Assembly: GCA_007695365.1 (NCBI GenBank)
Contig: REDV01000107.1
Coordinates: forward strand, 1-43,739
Direction: 5' to 3'
Length of the DNA: 43,739 nt
From: Cryomorphaceae bacterium
GTDB lineage: Bacteria > Bacteroidota > Bacteroidia > Flavobacteriales_D > SKUL01
This document shows positions 1 through 6,378 of the stretch, piece after piece (the stretch's first letter is position 1; the number at the start of each line of letters is the position of its first letter). The translations under genes and the position numbers were made by a program. The notes beneath the pieces are model-generated. The model saw only the letters and a program-made list of their open reading frames with translations. It was not told the origin of the DNA and searched no databases.

Positions 1-26
1 AGCAACGACGGCAGGAGTTGCGTAGC

Positions 27-91
27 GGAGAAATCTATTATGAGATAAAAGTGTGAACTGAATGAGATTTCTCCCCCGAAATTCTTCGGGG
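27..91. repeat. Intergenic inverted-repeat element
   Basis: A perfect 10-bp inverted repeat is visible: GGAGAAATCT at 27-36 and AGATTTCTCC at 65-74. Directly after it lies a second stem-loop, CCCCGAA at 74-80 and TTCGGGG at 85-91, with a 4-base loop. The stretch continues to about 137 with the words CTCCGGTCGAAATGAC. From memory, similar GAGATTTCTC...GGTCGAAATGAC segments are dispersed between genes in many Bacteroidota genomes, so this is probably a copy of a short non-coding repeat. Only one copy is present here, so dispersal cannot be shown. The short open frame covering it has no protein-like character. Confidence 0.5.
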
Positions 92-150
92 CAGGCTACT
101 CCGTGCTTCGTTCCTGAGCACTCCGGTCGAAATGACAAAAAGAATGAACC

Positions 151-190
151 AAAAAAAACCCGCCTTCACCACAGGGGGCAAAGGCGGGCT
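151..190 (-). terminator. Rho-independent terminator of the PspC operon
   Basis: CCCGCCTT (159-166) pairs with AAGGCGGG (181-188) around a 14-base loop. The eight A residues at 151-158 become a U-run when read on the minus strand. It lies about 70 bases past the stop codon of the PspC gene and is correctly oriented to end that operon. Confidence 0.85.
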
Positions 191-260
191 GCAGACCCAA
201 CGCGGATTTCAAAACTTGTTGCGAATCATCAAAATCACCGGCGTTTGGGCAGTGTAATCA

Positions 261-1871
261 TCATCGCAGCGAATCGCACTGCAGGCAGGTAAGTCCGTCC
301 GAGAGCATGGTCCAGGTGTGGCCCGCCATGTCGCGATCATAGGTGTTACTCACGTTTTTAACGTCGTACAGCAGATTGCTCAACGAGGGGTCGAGGTACA
401 CCGATTTCCCGGGAGGTACACGCACTTCAACTTTTACACGCTGGTTGCGAATCAGGCTCTCGCGCGGAAACTCAATGTAAGGCTGAAGGCTCAATTCATT
501 GCCACTGATTTGGTAGGAGTACGAAATCTGCTCCGCCCGGCGGTGAGCCAACTGCTTGTCCGACGCGTTGGCTGTGCGGGTTACGACCACCTCAAACACC
601 GTGTCGCGCGCGTGCTCCACAATATTGAGGCGCATGGTTCCGAGCACAATCTTGTCGGATTCGATGCGAATCAAATCGGCAAAATCATCGTCATCATCGT
701 AGCGTTCAAAGAAAATGTCGGGCAAGGCGCGTATGTGAAGCGTATCTCCCGGAACTTCTCTCAGTGGAACTGATTCTGTAATCTTCTGGCTCTTCTGAAA
801 GTCGCGCCCGGTTGAGATACCTGTAAAAATCAATAGGCCGAGTCCCAAAAGCCAAATGATAAACAGCCCGGCTCCCACGCCGCGAACCTTCCATTTGAGC
901 CCAAAAAGAATGTGGATTCCGGTGTACATCAGGCCCAGCAGAGGCAGCCCCACAACCACAATGGATGCAATAAACAGGAATGGCCAGGCCCCGGGAGGTG
1001 ATATGGCCAGTGCGCCTATCTGGTGCAACATATGGATGGGAAATTGGCTGCTGCCTACCGTTATCAATTGAAAGGAACCCAATCCCATAAATGCAGCCAG
1101 GAGTGATACCAGCACAATCACCGTGATGAAAATCAGCAGTACCCCAACAATTTTCACAATGGCGCGTAACAGCAGCAAAATCAGCTTACCCAGAAAAACA
1201 AAGAACGATTCAATTCCGTTGCGGGCATCTCTGCTTACGCGTGCGGCTTTTTCGGAATCGGCGAGGTCACCGACGTTTTTTTTTACGCTCTCAAAGGTCT
1301 CGTTGACTTTTTTCCCGATGTTTTCGGCCGTTACCGGCTCACCGTGCATTTCGAGCTTTTCGGCGGCGGTGCGTGCTTCGGGCATGATAATCCACAGGAT
1401 GATGTAAATCGGAACTCCCGACAATCCACCAATGGCGAGCACTACGAAGAGCAGGCGCACCCATACCGGATCGACTCCAAAATAGGCGGCAATCCCAGAA
1501 GCTACACCACCAATGGTTTTTCGGTCTCCATCGCGAAAGAGCCTCCTGTTCTTTTTTCGGGTTGAGCTGCTTTGCTGCGAGGTGAACGTATCATGGGTAG
1601 ATTCCTCACCGTCCACAAAGGCTTCGGGCTTACCCAATATGCTGATTACGTGATCTACGTCGGTACTGTCAACCACCTCTCGTTTGCTGTCGAGGCGCTC
1701 ACGAAAAATTTCGGCAATGCGGATTTCGATGTCCGTCATGATTTCATCCACGCCATCGGCAGTGGTAAAGTAGCTCCGAATGGTATCCAGGTACTTTTTG
1801 AGTTGTGCGTAGGCTTCCTCTTCAATGATAAAGGCAAACCCACTGATATTGATTGATATGGTCTTCTTCAT
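261..1871 (-). CDS. PspC-domain membrane protein
   Basis: This 536-residue protein carries a PspC domain at about residues 107-168, with the characteristic segment in which a Gly-rich 'GGVASGIAAYFGVD' run leads into a hydrophobic helix ending near IIMPEA. Residues 1-90 form a soluble N-terminal region of a type often seen on Bacteroidota PspC proteins. Further hydrophobic segments follow at roughly 225-265, 285-320 and 330-355. The C-terminal 150 residues are a polar, probably extracytoplasmic domain with a short acidic run (DDDDD). PspC proteins act in envelope-stress signalling in Proteobacteria; the role of this architecture is not established. It is the last gene of a three-gene operon, one base after the PadR gene, so it is probably under PadR control. 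Confidence 0.88.
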   Translation of the reverse strand: MKKTISINISGFAFIIEEEAYAQLKKYLDTIRSYFTTADGVDEIMTDIEIRIAEIFRERLDSKREVVDSTDVDHVISILGKPEAFVDGEESTHDTFTSQQSSSTRKKNRRLFRDGDRKTIGGVASGIAAYFGVDPVWVRLLFVVLAIGGLSGVPIYIILWIIMPEARTAAEKLEMHGEPVTAENIGKKVNETFESVKKNVGDLADSEKAARVSRDARNGIESFFVFLGKLILLLLRAIVKIVGVLLIFITVIVLVSLLAAFMGLGSFQLITVGSSQFPIHMLHQIGALAISPPGAWPFLFIASIVVVGLPLLGLMYTGIHILFGLKWKVRGVGAGLFIIWLLGLGLLIFTGISTGRDFQKSQKITESVPLREVPGDTLHIRALPDIFFERYDDDDDFADLIRIESDKIVLGTMRLNIVEHARDTVFEVVVTRTANASDKQLAHRRAEQISYSYQISGNELSLQPYIEFPRESLIRNQRVKVEVRVPPGKSVYLDPSLSNLLYDVKNVSNTYDRDMAGHTWTMLSDGLTCLQCDSLR

Positions 1872-1872
1872 G

Positions 1873-2205
1873 TTACTTGGTTTTCCGTGTGGTTAGTTGT
1901 ACGGCTTGCTCCAGTTCTTTCCAGGTGTCGTCGAGCTCTTTCAAAAAGGTGTGCCCCAGTTCGGTGAGCTTGTAATACTTTCGGGGTGGACCGCTGCGCG
2001 ATTCTTCCCAGCGATAGGTGAGAACACCCATGTTTTTGAGCCGGGTAAGCAGGGGGTAAAGCGTTCCTTCAACCACCATGAGTTTCCCTTCCTTGAGGGT
2101 GTCAATGATTTCTGAAGGATACGCTTCTTCGCGGGCCAGTATCGAAAGAATACAATACTCCAGCACACCTTTGCGCATCTGGGCTTTTGTATTTTCGATG
2201 TTCAT
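1873..2205 (-). CDS. PadR-family transcriptional regulator
   Basis: A 110-residue winged-helix protein matching small (subfamily 2) PadR regulators. The recognisable stretch runs from KGVLEYCILSIL through the wing region VEGTLYPLLTRLKNMGVL and GPPRKYYKLTELG, followed by a C-terminal helix (about residues 85-105) that would dimerise. Its ATG lies two bases after the stop of the upstream small gene, and its own stop is one base before the PspC gene, so all three are co-transcribed. PadR proteins usually repress by binding an inverted repeat near their own promoter; such a palindrome sits at 2613-2633. The ligand or signal cannot be deduced. Confidence 0.92.
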   Translation of the reverse strand: MNIENTKAQMRKGVLEYCILSILAREEAYPSEIIDTLKEGKLMVVEGTLYPLLTRLKNMGVLTYRWEESRSGPPRKYYKLTELGHTFLKELDDTWKELEQAVQLTTRKTK

Positions 2206-2207
2206 GC

Positions 2208-2537
2208 TTACAGTACTTTCAGGGTGAATCGGGTGGTGAAGGTGAGGGCGCGAACCGCGAGACCCGGCAGGTTGATTTCCTCAAGCTGCTCGCGTATGTA
2301 TCGCGAAAGTGTGCGATCATTCGTGTTCAACTCAAGCACTTCAATCTGGCCTTCAGGGTGAAGCTTGATTGTGGCTTCAACCTTTTCAGAAAAGTCGCGG
2401 CGCTTGAGATGCTCAGGCACCTTAACCTTTTCGGTAATGGCTTTTGAAACATTTTCCACCGGATCTTGAACAGTGGTTTCGGCCTTGGCGCTCATCAGGC
2501 TTCCTGCCATTACGAGCAAAATCATCAGTTTTTTCAT
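2208..2537 (-). CDS. Small exported protein, possible TonB-C-like fold
   Basis: This 109-residue protein has a clear signal peptide (MKKLMILLVMAGSLMSAKA, cleavage predicted near residue 19). The mature part is about 90 residues with charged beta-strand-like segments: a VPEHLKRRDFSEKVEATIKL stretch, then EGQIEVLELN, then a C-terminal strand FTTRFTLKV. The pattern resembles the small alpha/beta C-terminal domain of TonB-like periplasmic proteins, but this is weak similarity by eye and no function is assigned. It is the first gene of the PadR/PspC operon, so it is probably envelope-related and repressed by PadR. The start is supported by the signal peptide and by a promoter 55-62 bases upstream. 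Confidence 0.75.
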   Translation of the reverse strand: MKKLMILLVMAGSLMSAKAETTVQDPVENVSKAITEKVKVPEHLKRRDFSEKVEATIKLHPEGQIEVLELNTNDRTLSRYIREQLEEINLPGLAVRALTFTTRFTLKVL

Positions 2538-2591
2538 TGTGTTCTTTTTTTGGGTTGTTTGAAAAGTGATTTCTTATAGTAGTTGCTGAGG

Positions 2592-2623
2592 CAAAGATAT
2601 GGACTAAAAAATGTACTATGCAA
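2592..2623 (-). promoter_or_regulatory. Bacteroidota-type promoter of the PadR/PspC operon
   Basis: On the minus strand a -7 box TATCTTTG (2592-2599, consensus TAnnTTTG) is preceded by TTG (2621-2623) with a 21-base spacer, matching the known -33/-7 promoter of this phylum. The box ends 54 bases before the first ATG of the operon. Confidence 0.7.
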
Positions 2624-2633
2624 TACAAAGTAC
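2613..2633. promoter_or_regulatory. Palindromic operator, probable PadR site
   Basis: A 21-base near-perfect palindrome with half-sites GTACTATGCA and, on the other strand, GTACTTTGTA, separated by one base; eight of ten positions match. It covers the -33 element of the operon promoter, where a bound repressor would block RNA polymerase. PadR proteins typically bind comparable inverted repeats upstream of their own genes. Binding by the PadR encoded at 1873-2205 is inferred from position. Confidence 0.65.
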
Positions 2634-2741
2634 CATATTTTTTTTTGACCATGATGTCATGCGCAGCTTAAGTCGCATGAAATCAATAATAAAGACCTGA
2701 AAAAAAATCAGAAAATTTTCGCTGTAGAAATGAGCGAAGGC

Positions 2742-2762
2742 GAAAAAGGGTGTAAAAACACC
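2742..2762 (-). terminator. Weak terminator after the DUF1295 gene
   Basis: A short 5-bp stem GGTGT/ACACC (2749-2753 with 2758-2762) with a 4-base loop is followed, on the minus strand, by C and five U residues. It sits about 40 bases past the stop of the DUF1295 gene. The stem is short, so efficiency is uncertain. The rest of the 264-base gap 2538-2801 holds only the PadR operon promoter/operator and AT-rich sequence. Confidence 0.35.
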
Positions 2763-2801
2763 TGTGAGCTATACCCGAAAAATCACAAAAACGACGAGTA
2801 T

Positions 2802-3734
2802 TTAGCTCTTCTTCCCGGGAAAAGGGAGAAAGCGATTCACCCGTTTCTGGTAATCGCTGTATTGGGGGTACTTGCCGGCGCTGATTTCTTCACCAAACTG
2901 GGCGCTTCCCTGAAAGAGAATGATGAGCAACAAAGCTCCTGCGATGCTCCAGTTGAACCATTCGCCTGTGGCCACCACGCTGAAAAAGTAGAATGTGACC
3001 CAAATAGCTTGTTCAGCGAAATAGTTGGGATGTCTGCTCAGCGACCACAGACCTTTATCGAGAAAACCTTTGGCGTAATCACCGGTGAGTTTTTCTCCGC
3101 GATTGATTTTGCCCCACTTGGCACTTTGAAAGGCCCAATGTTGGTTGTCGGCCACGGTTTCAAATACCAGAAATCCCAGAAATACAATGGCCAATAGGGC
3201 GTCTATCAAGCCGATTTCATCCGGATTGAATTGCAGCACCACCAACGAAGGCAGGGTAAAGAGAAGGATGAGCGCGTTTTGATAAGCCGAGATAAAAAAG
3301 AGGTTGAAAAGGCTCCACTTCCAGCGCGGCTGAAATTCGGGCTTTTTTCGGAGTACTTCCCAGCGGTGGTCTTCCTTACCCGTCCAGAACTTCCATTTGT
3401 AGGCTCCGTGGCGGGAGAAGTTGTAGGTGAGGCGTGCACCCCAAAGCGCAACAAGCACCGCCATAAGTACCAGCCTCGGCGAAAAATCACCATGAGCAGC
3501 CACTACCCACACGTAGATGGGAGGTAGAACACTCCAGAGTTTATCTACCTGGCTGTTGTTTCCGGTTACTTCGCCCAGAATGAAACAGAGCGCAGCCGAA
3601 ATTCCTGCAATGATCAGCAACGTTTGTAAAGCCTGTTGTTCGTGCCAGCCCAGTGGTGTCCCGAAGTAATAGGTAAAGATGGGCACAATGATGATCGCGA
3701 TGATGAGCAATACGGCAGTTTGAACAATACGCAT
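2802..3734 (-). CDS. DUF1295 (steroid 5-alpha-reductase-like) membrane protein
   Basis: A 310-residue polytopic membrane protein with hydrophobic segments near residues 3-24, 36-55, 68-80, 86-100, 145-168, 177-195 and 243-275. It matches the DUF1295 family, related to steroid 5-alpha reductases and isoprenylcysteine methyltransferase-like enzymes. The key motif is LSRHPNYFAEQ at about residues 232-242, preceded by the GKINRGEKLTGDYAKGF-type loop. Members are presumed to act on lipid or isoprenoid substrates with NAD(P)H, but the substrate is unknown. It is a single gene, divergent from the FISUMP lipoprotein. A TATCTTTC box, one base off the -7 consensus, lies about 30 bases upstream. Confidence 0.87.
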   Translation of the reverse strand: MRIVQTAVLLIIAIIIVPIFTYYFGTPLGWHEQQALQTLLIIAGISAALCFILGEVTGNNSQVDKLWSVLPPIYVWVVAAHGDFSPRLVLMAVLVALWGARLTYNFSRHGAYKWKFWTGKEDHRWEVLRKKPEFQPRWKWSLFNLFFISAYQNALILLFTLPSLVVLQFNPDEIGLIDALLAIVFLGFLVFETVADNQHWAFQSAKWGKINRGEKLTGDYAKGFLDKGLWSLSRHPNYFAEQAIWVTFYFFSVVATGEWFNWSIAGALLLIILFQGSAQFGEEISAGKYPQYSDYQKRVNRFLPFPGKKS

Positions 3735-3838
3735 AGATCTTTGGTGTTGGATGATGGGCGAAAGATAGCTTTCGTTGGGCTTGTTTCATTGGTTTTGGCG
3801 GATTTTGTATCATTGAGGCATCGCAAATTTTGTACACT

Positions 3839-4495
3839 ATGAAAATCACCAGATTGATTCCGTTATGCGCTTTTTCACTTGTTTTGGCCGCTTGTGGGCC
3901 GCAGGAAATGACCGACCAGGATGGCAATGTGCTGGAGGTGGTTGAAATCGGCAACCAGCTATGGACGGCCTCTAACCTCAACGTGGCTACCTTCAGCAAT
4001 GGCGACCCCATCCCGGAGGTTAAATCAGCCGATGAGTGGCGCAAAGCTGGTGAGTCAGGTCAGCCTGCATGGTGCTATTTCAACAATGACCCGAAGATGG
4101 CCGACCGTTTTGGGCGTTTGTACAATTGGTATGCAGCAACCGATCCGCGTGGCCTTGCCCCGGAAGGATGGCACGTTCCGTCTGATGAAGAGTGGCAGGC
4201 TTTGTCTGAAAGTCAGGGTGGGCTTACCCAATCAGGTATTCGGTTAAAATCGTCCTCTGGCTGGGAGCAGCAAGGAAATGGGAACAATGAAAGTGGTTTT
4301 AATGCATTGGCTGCCGGCGGCAGAGGAGGGCAGAGCGGTTTTACCGGTCAGGGAAGGGTGGCTGTGTTTTGGAGCACCACATCCAAAAGCCCGAGTTTCG
4401 CTTTCTATTATGTTCTACACGCTTCGCGCACGGGCATTTTTCGGGAGAATGACGATAAAATGAGCGGGTTTTCGATTCGCTGTGTGCGGGACTAA
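3839..4495 (+). CDS. FISUMP-domain lipoprotein
   Basis: The protein is 218 residues from the ATG at 3839; an in-frame TTG nine bases earlier is a less likely start. It opens with a lipoprotein signal (MKITRLIPLCAFSLVLAACG), so it is probably a lipidated surface or periplasmic protein. The rest matches the Fibrobacter succinogenes major paralogous (FISUMP) domain: QLWTASNLNV near the start, GRLYNWYAA, the LAPEGWHVPSDEEW motif, then ESGFNALAAGGR and the terminal SGFSIRCVRD. Function of the domain is unknown; it is frequent in secreted Bacteroidota proteins. The 3' end faces the MORN-protein gene with only three bases between the stop codons and no terminator. Confidence 0.9.
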   Translation: MKITRLIPLCAFSLVLAACGPQEMTDQDGNVLEVVEIGNQLWTASNLNVATFSNGDPIPEVKSADEWRKAGESGQPAWCYFNNDPKMADRFGRLYNWYAATDPRGLAPEGWHVPSDEEWQALSESQGGLTQSGIRLKSSSGWEQQGNGNNESGFNALAAGGRGGQSGFTGQGRVAVFWSTTSKSPSFAFYYVLHASRTGIFRENDDKMSGFSIRCVRD

Positions 4496-4498
4496 ACG

Positions 4499-5416
4499 CT
4501 ACTTTTCGGTCGGTTTGTCGTCTTTCCACTGACCTTTGTACCGCACCGCGCTGTCCATATCGTATAGCGTGCCAAAGCCGTTACGGCGGTCGTTTTTCCA
4601 CTCACCTTCGTAGCGGTCGCCATTGGGCCAGTAGTAGGTTCCCTGACCTTCGCGCACACCATTTACGTAGCTCCCCACGTATTTTTCACCGTCCACCCAT
4701 TCAAAGGTTCCTTCACCGTGTCTCAGGTTGTTTTTCCAGTTTCCGCGGTAAATACTGCCTGTGGTCCAGATACCTACGCCACCACCATTGGCTTTGCCGT
4801 TTTCTACTTCGCCCAGGTAGTGGATTTTGTGACCTCTTGGGCTGTTAAAGGTGATTACCTGTACTTTAGATACTTTTTGTAACTCTTTCTCTTTCTTTGC
4901 CAGTTGTGCTACCAGTTCTTCTTTTTCGGAATTCATGTGTGTTCCCACCTCTTTTAACCGCCCTGTGAGACTATCTACGGCGGCTTCAAGCTGTGTTATA
5001 TTTTCACGTTGCTTCGACAACAAAAAGTCTCTGGGATCTACTTTGGTTTCGTTGGTGCTTTTCTGCATTTCGAGCATGTTTTCAATATGCTCGATACGTG
5101 CATCAACACGGGCAACGAGCGCGTTGTCTCCCACAGACAAAATGTTCTGATACTGCTCAAGCGCTTTCTCATAGTTACCCTCCAAAATCAAGGTTTCATC
5201 AGCACGATTAAGATGATCCAGACGCTGCAGGCTACCCTCTATTCTGGCTGTTTCTTCCTGTTGCGTTTTAATGCGCTCGGCAATGGTTTTGTTTTGCCCC
5301 AATGCCCACATAAACATTCCGAACATGACCAGTGCAATTAGAGACAGGATGATAAACCAACCAACAAATTTCTTGTTTTGCCATAGGTTTTGGGAAGACT
5401 GATGAGGATGTGACAT
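4499..5416 (-). CDS. Membrane-anchored coiled-coil MORN-repeat protein
   Basis: A 305-residue protein with one N-terminal transmembrane helix (about residues 17-39), charged helical/coiled-coil segments at about 40-70 and 130-183, a TPR-like stretch near 70-95, and at least five C-terminal MORN repeats beginning near residues 200, 223, 246, 269 and 293. Each follows the Y-x-G-x-W/Y...G-x-G pattern (for example YEGEWKNDRRNGFG). MORN repeats mediate protein or membrane contacts. With a single N-terminal helix and no cleavable signal, the repeats could face the periplasm or the cytoplasm. It lies 77 bases after the DUF2490 gene and has its own TACCTTTG box, so it may be transcribed both separately and with the upstream pair. 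Confidence 0.85.
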   Translation of the reverse strand: MSHPHQSSQNLWQNKKFVGWFIILSLIALVMFGMFMWALGQNKTIAERIKTQQEETARIEGSLQRLDHLNRADETLILEGNYEKALEQYQNILSVGDNALVARVDARIEHIENMLEMQKSTNETKVDPRDFLLSKQRENITQLEAAVDSLTGRLKEVGTHMNSEKEELVAQLAKKEKELQKVSKVQVITFNSPRGHKIHYLGEVENGKANGGGVGIWTTGSIYRGNWKNNLRHGEGTFEWVDGEKYVGSYVNGVREGQGTYYWPNGDRYEGEWKNDRRNGFGTLYDMDSAVRYKGQWKDDKPTEK

Positions 5417-5448
5417 GTGGGAAATAAGTATGATGTTTTATGCTTCCG

Positions 5449-5456
5449 CAAAGGTA
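5449..5456 (-). promoter_or_regulatory. -7 box upstream of the MORN gene
   Basis: TACCTTTG on the minus strand matches TAnnTTTG and lies 32 bases before the ATG at 5416. No convincing TTG is seen at the expected -33 position, so this is a moderate call. Confidence 0.45.
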
Positions 5457-5493
5457 CTAAGAATAGCGGGTCTGCGCCTGACACGCTATGACC

Positions 5494-6339
5494 TTAATCG
5501 AAAACTCGCGATTCGGGAATTCTGTTCTCAAATTTCCGCAAGTCGGGTGTCCACCATAGATTGATACGTGCCACGTAGCGCTGGCGGTAGTCATATCCAC
5601 GCCCCACACGTTGCCCCAAGGTGTACATGAGGCCTGCAGAGATGGCCACTTTGGTGCTGAGAATATATCCAATTGAAGGGTAAATACGCAAATCCTCAAG
5701 AGGTGCATCTGTAACAACTTTTCCGCTTTGCATAATAATTTCTGCATTGATAACATCTGCGTAAAACACTCCAGGCTTAAAGGTGGGCCCGTTGATTGGG
5801 ATTTTAAAAAGCAAGCGGTATCTCCACCGGTCGCGATACACCCAATCAGCGCCTATGCGATTGTTTCGGTTCCATCGATGTTCTATTCGGATTCGGTGTT
5901 GAAGTACAAAGTCCTTTCGGCCGAGCTTTCCTTTCATGGGAAAACTGTACTCGTGCCATATACGGGGCTCGAGCGTTAATTCTTCAAAATCTTCGTTGCC
6001 GGGTTCTGGAGTGAAGTTTAATCTCAATACGGGCCCAACGGTAAAGATAAAGCGGTCTGAAAACTTATAGGTGATTGCGTGGCGGTTATAAATTTGTGCC
6101 ATTCGGCCCACCCATGGAGTTCCATCGTAGTTGGACCGCCGGTAGTGGTGCTGTGCCTCGTAGTACAGTTTGTCTCCCAGTCTGATGGTGGTGTAGGTTC
6201 CTAACCACACCAGGGTTCCGGGGTCTTCAAAACGTGCTCCATCGGGTATGTTGAACTCGGGGTCCTGCGCATAAGAGTGATTGGTGAACATCAGTATCGC
6301 AAATGCGACAAAGAGCAGGCCTCTTTGCAAGAAACACAT
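5494..6339 (-). CDS. DUF2490 outer-membrane beta-barrel protein
   Basis: The protein is 281 residues from the ATG at 6339. A GTG at 6375 would add 12 residues ahead of the signal sequence and is less likely. After a signal peptide ending in FTNHSYAQ it shows the alternating aromatic/polar strands of an outer-membrane barrel. It matches DUF2490: an early TLVWLGTYTTIRLGDKL strand, central LEPRIWHEYSF and RIEHRW segments, and a final strand RQRYVARINLWW. DUF2490 proteins are thought to be small outer-membrane barrels of unknown function. If the GTG is used, the upstream stop is only three bases away, so co-transcription with the 693-residue gene is nearly certain. Confidence 0.85.
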   Translation of the reverse strand: MCFLQRGLLFVAFAILMFTNHSYAQDPEFNIPDGARFEDPGTLVWLGTYTTIRLGDKLYYEAQHHYRRSNYDGTPWVGRMAQIYNRHAITYKFSDRFIFTVGPVLRLNFTPEPGNEDFEELTLEPRIWHEYSFPMKGKLGRKDFVLQHRIRIEHRWNRNNRIGADWVYRDRWRYRLLFKIPINGPTFKPGVFYADVINAEIIMQSGKVVTDAPLEDLRIYPSIGYILSTKVAISAGLMYTLGQRVGRGYDYRQRYVARINLWWTPDLRKFENRIPESRVFD

Positions 6340-6378
6340 CAAACGGGTTTGCGGAAGTACTCCTCTGGAATCCACGAA

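Noticed and set aside
1-48. Possible end of a gene entering from the left edge
   Set aside because: A frame is open to TAA at 46-48, but only 15 codons are visible and the sequence looks like part of the intergenic repeat.
62-292. Open frame of 76 codons on the plus strand
   Set aside because: It covers the hairpin repeat and the operon terminator and has no protein-like composition.
2730-3197. 155-codon plus-strand frame
   Set aside because: It is antisense to the well-supported DUF1295 gene, whose motifs are clear on the minus strand.
3541-4044. 167-codon minus-strand frame
   Set aside because: It overlaps the DUF1295 N-terminus, both divergent promoters and the FISUMP gene; no domain seen.
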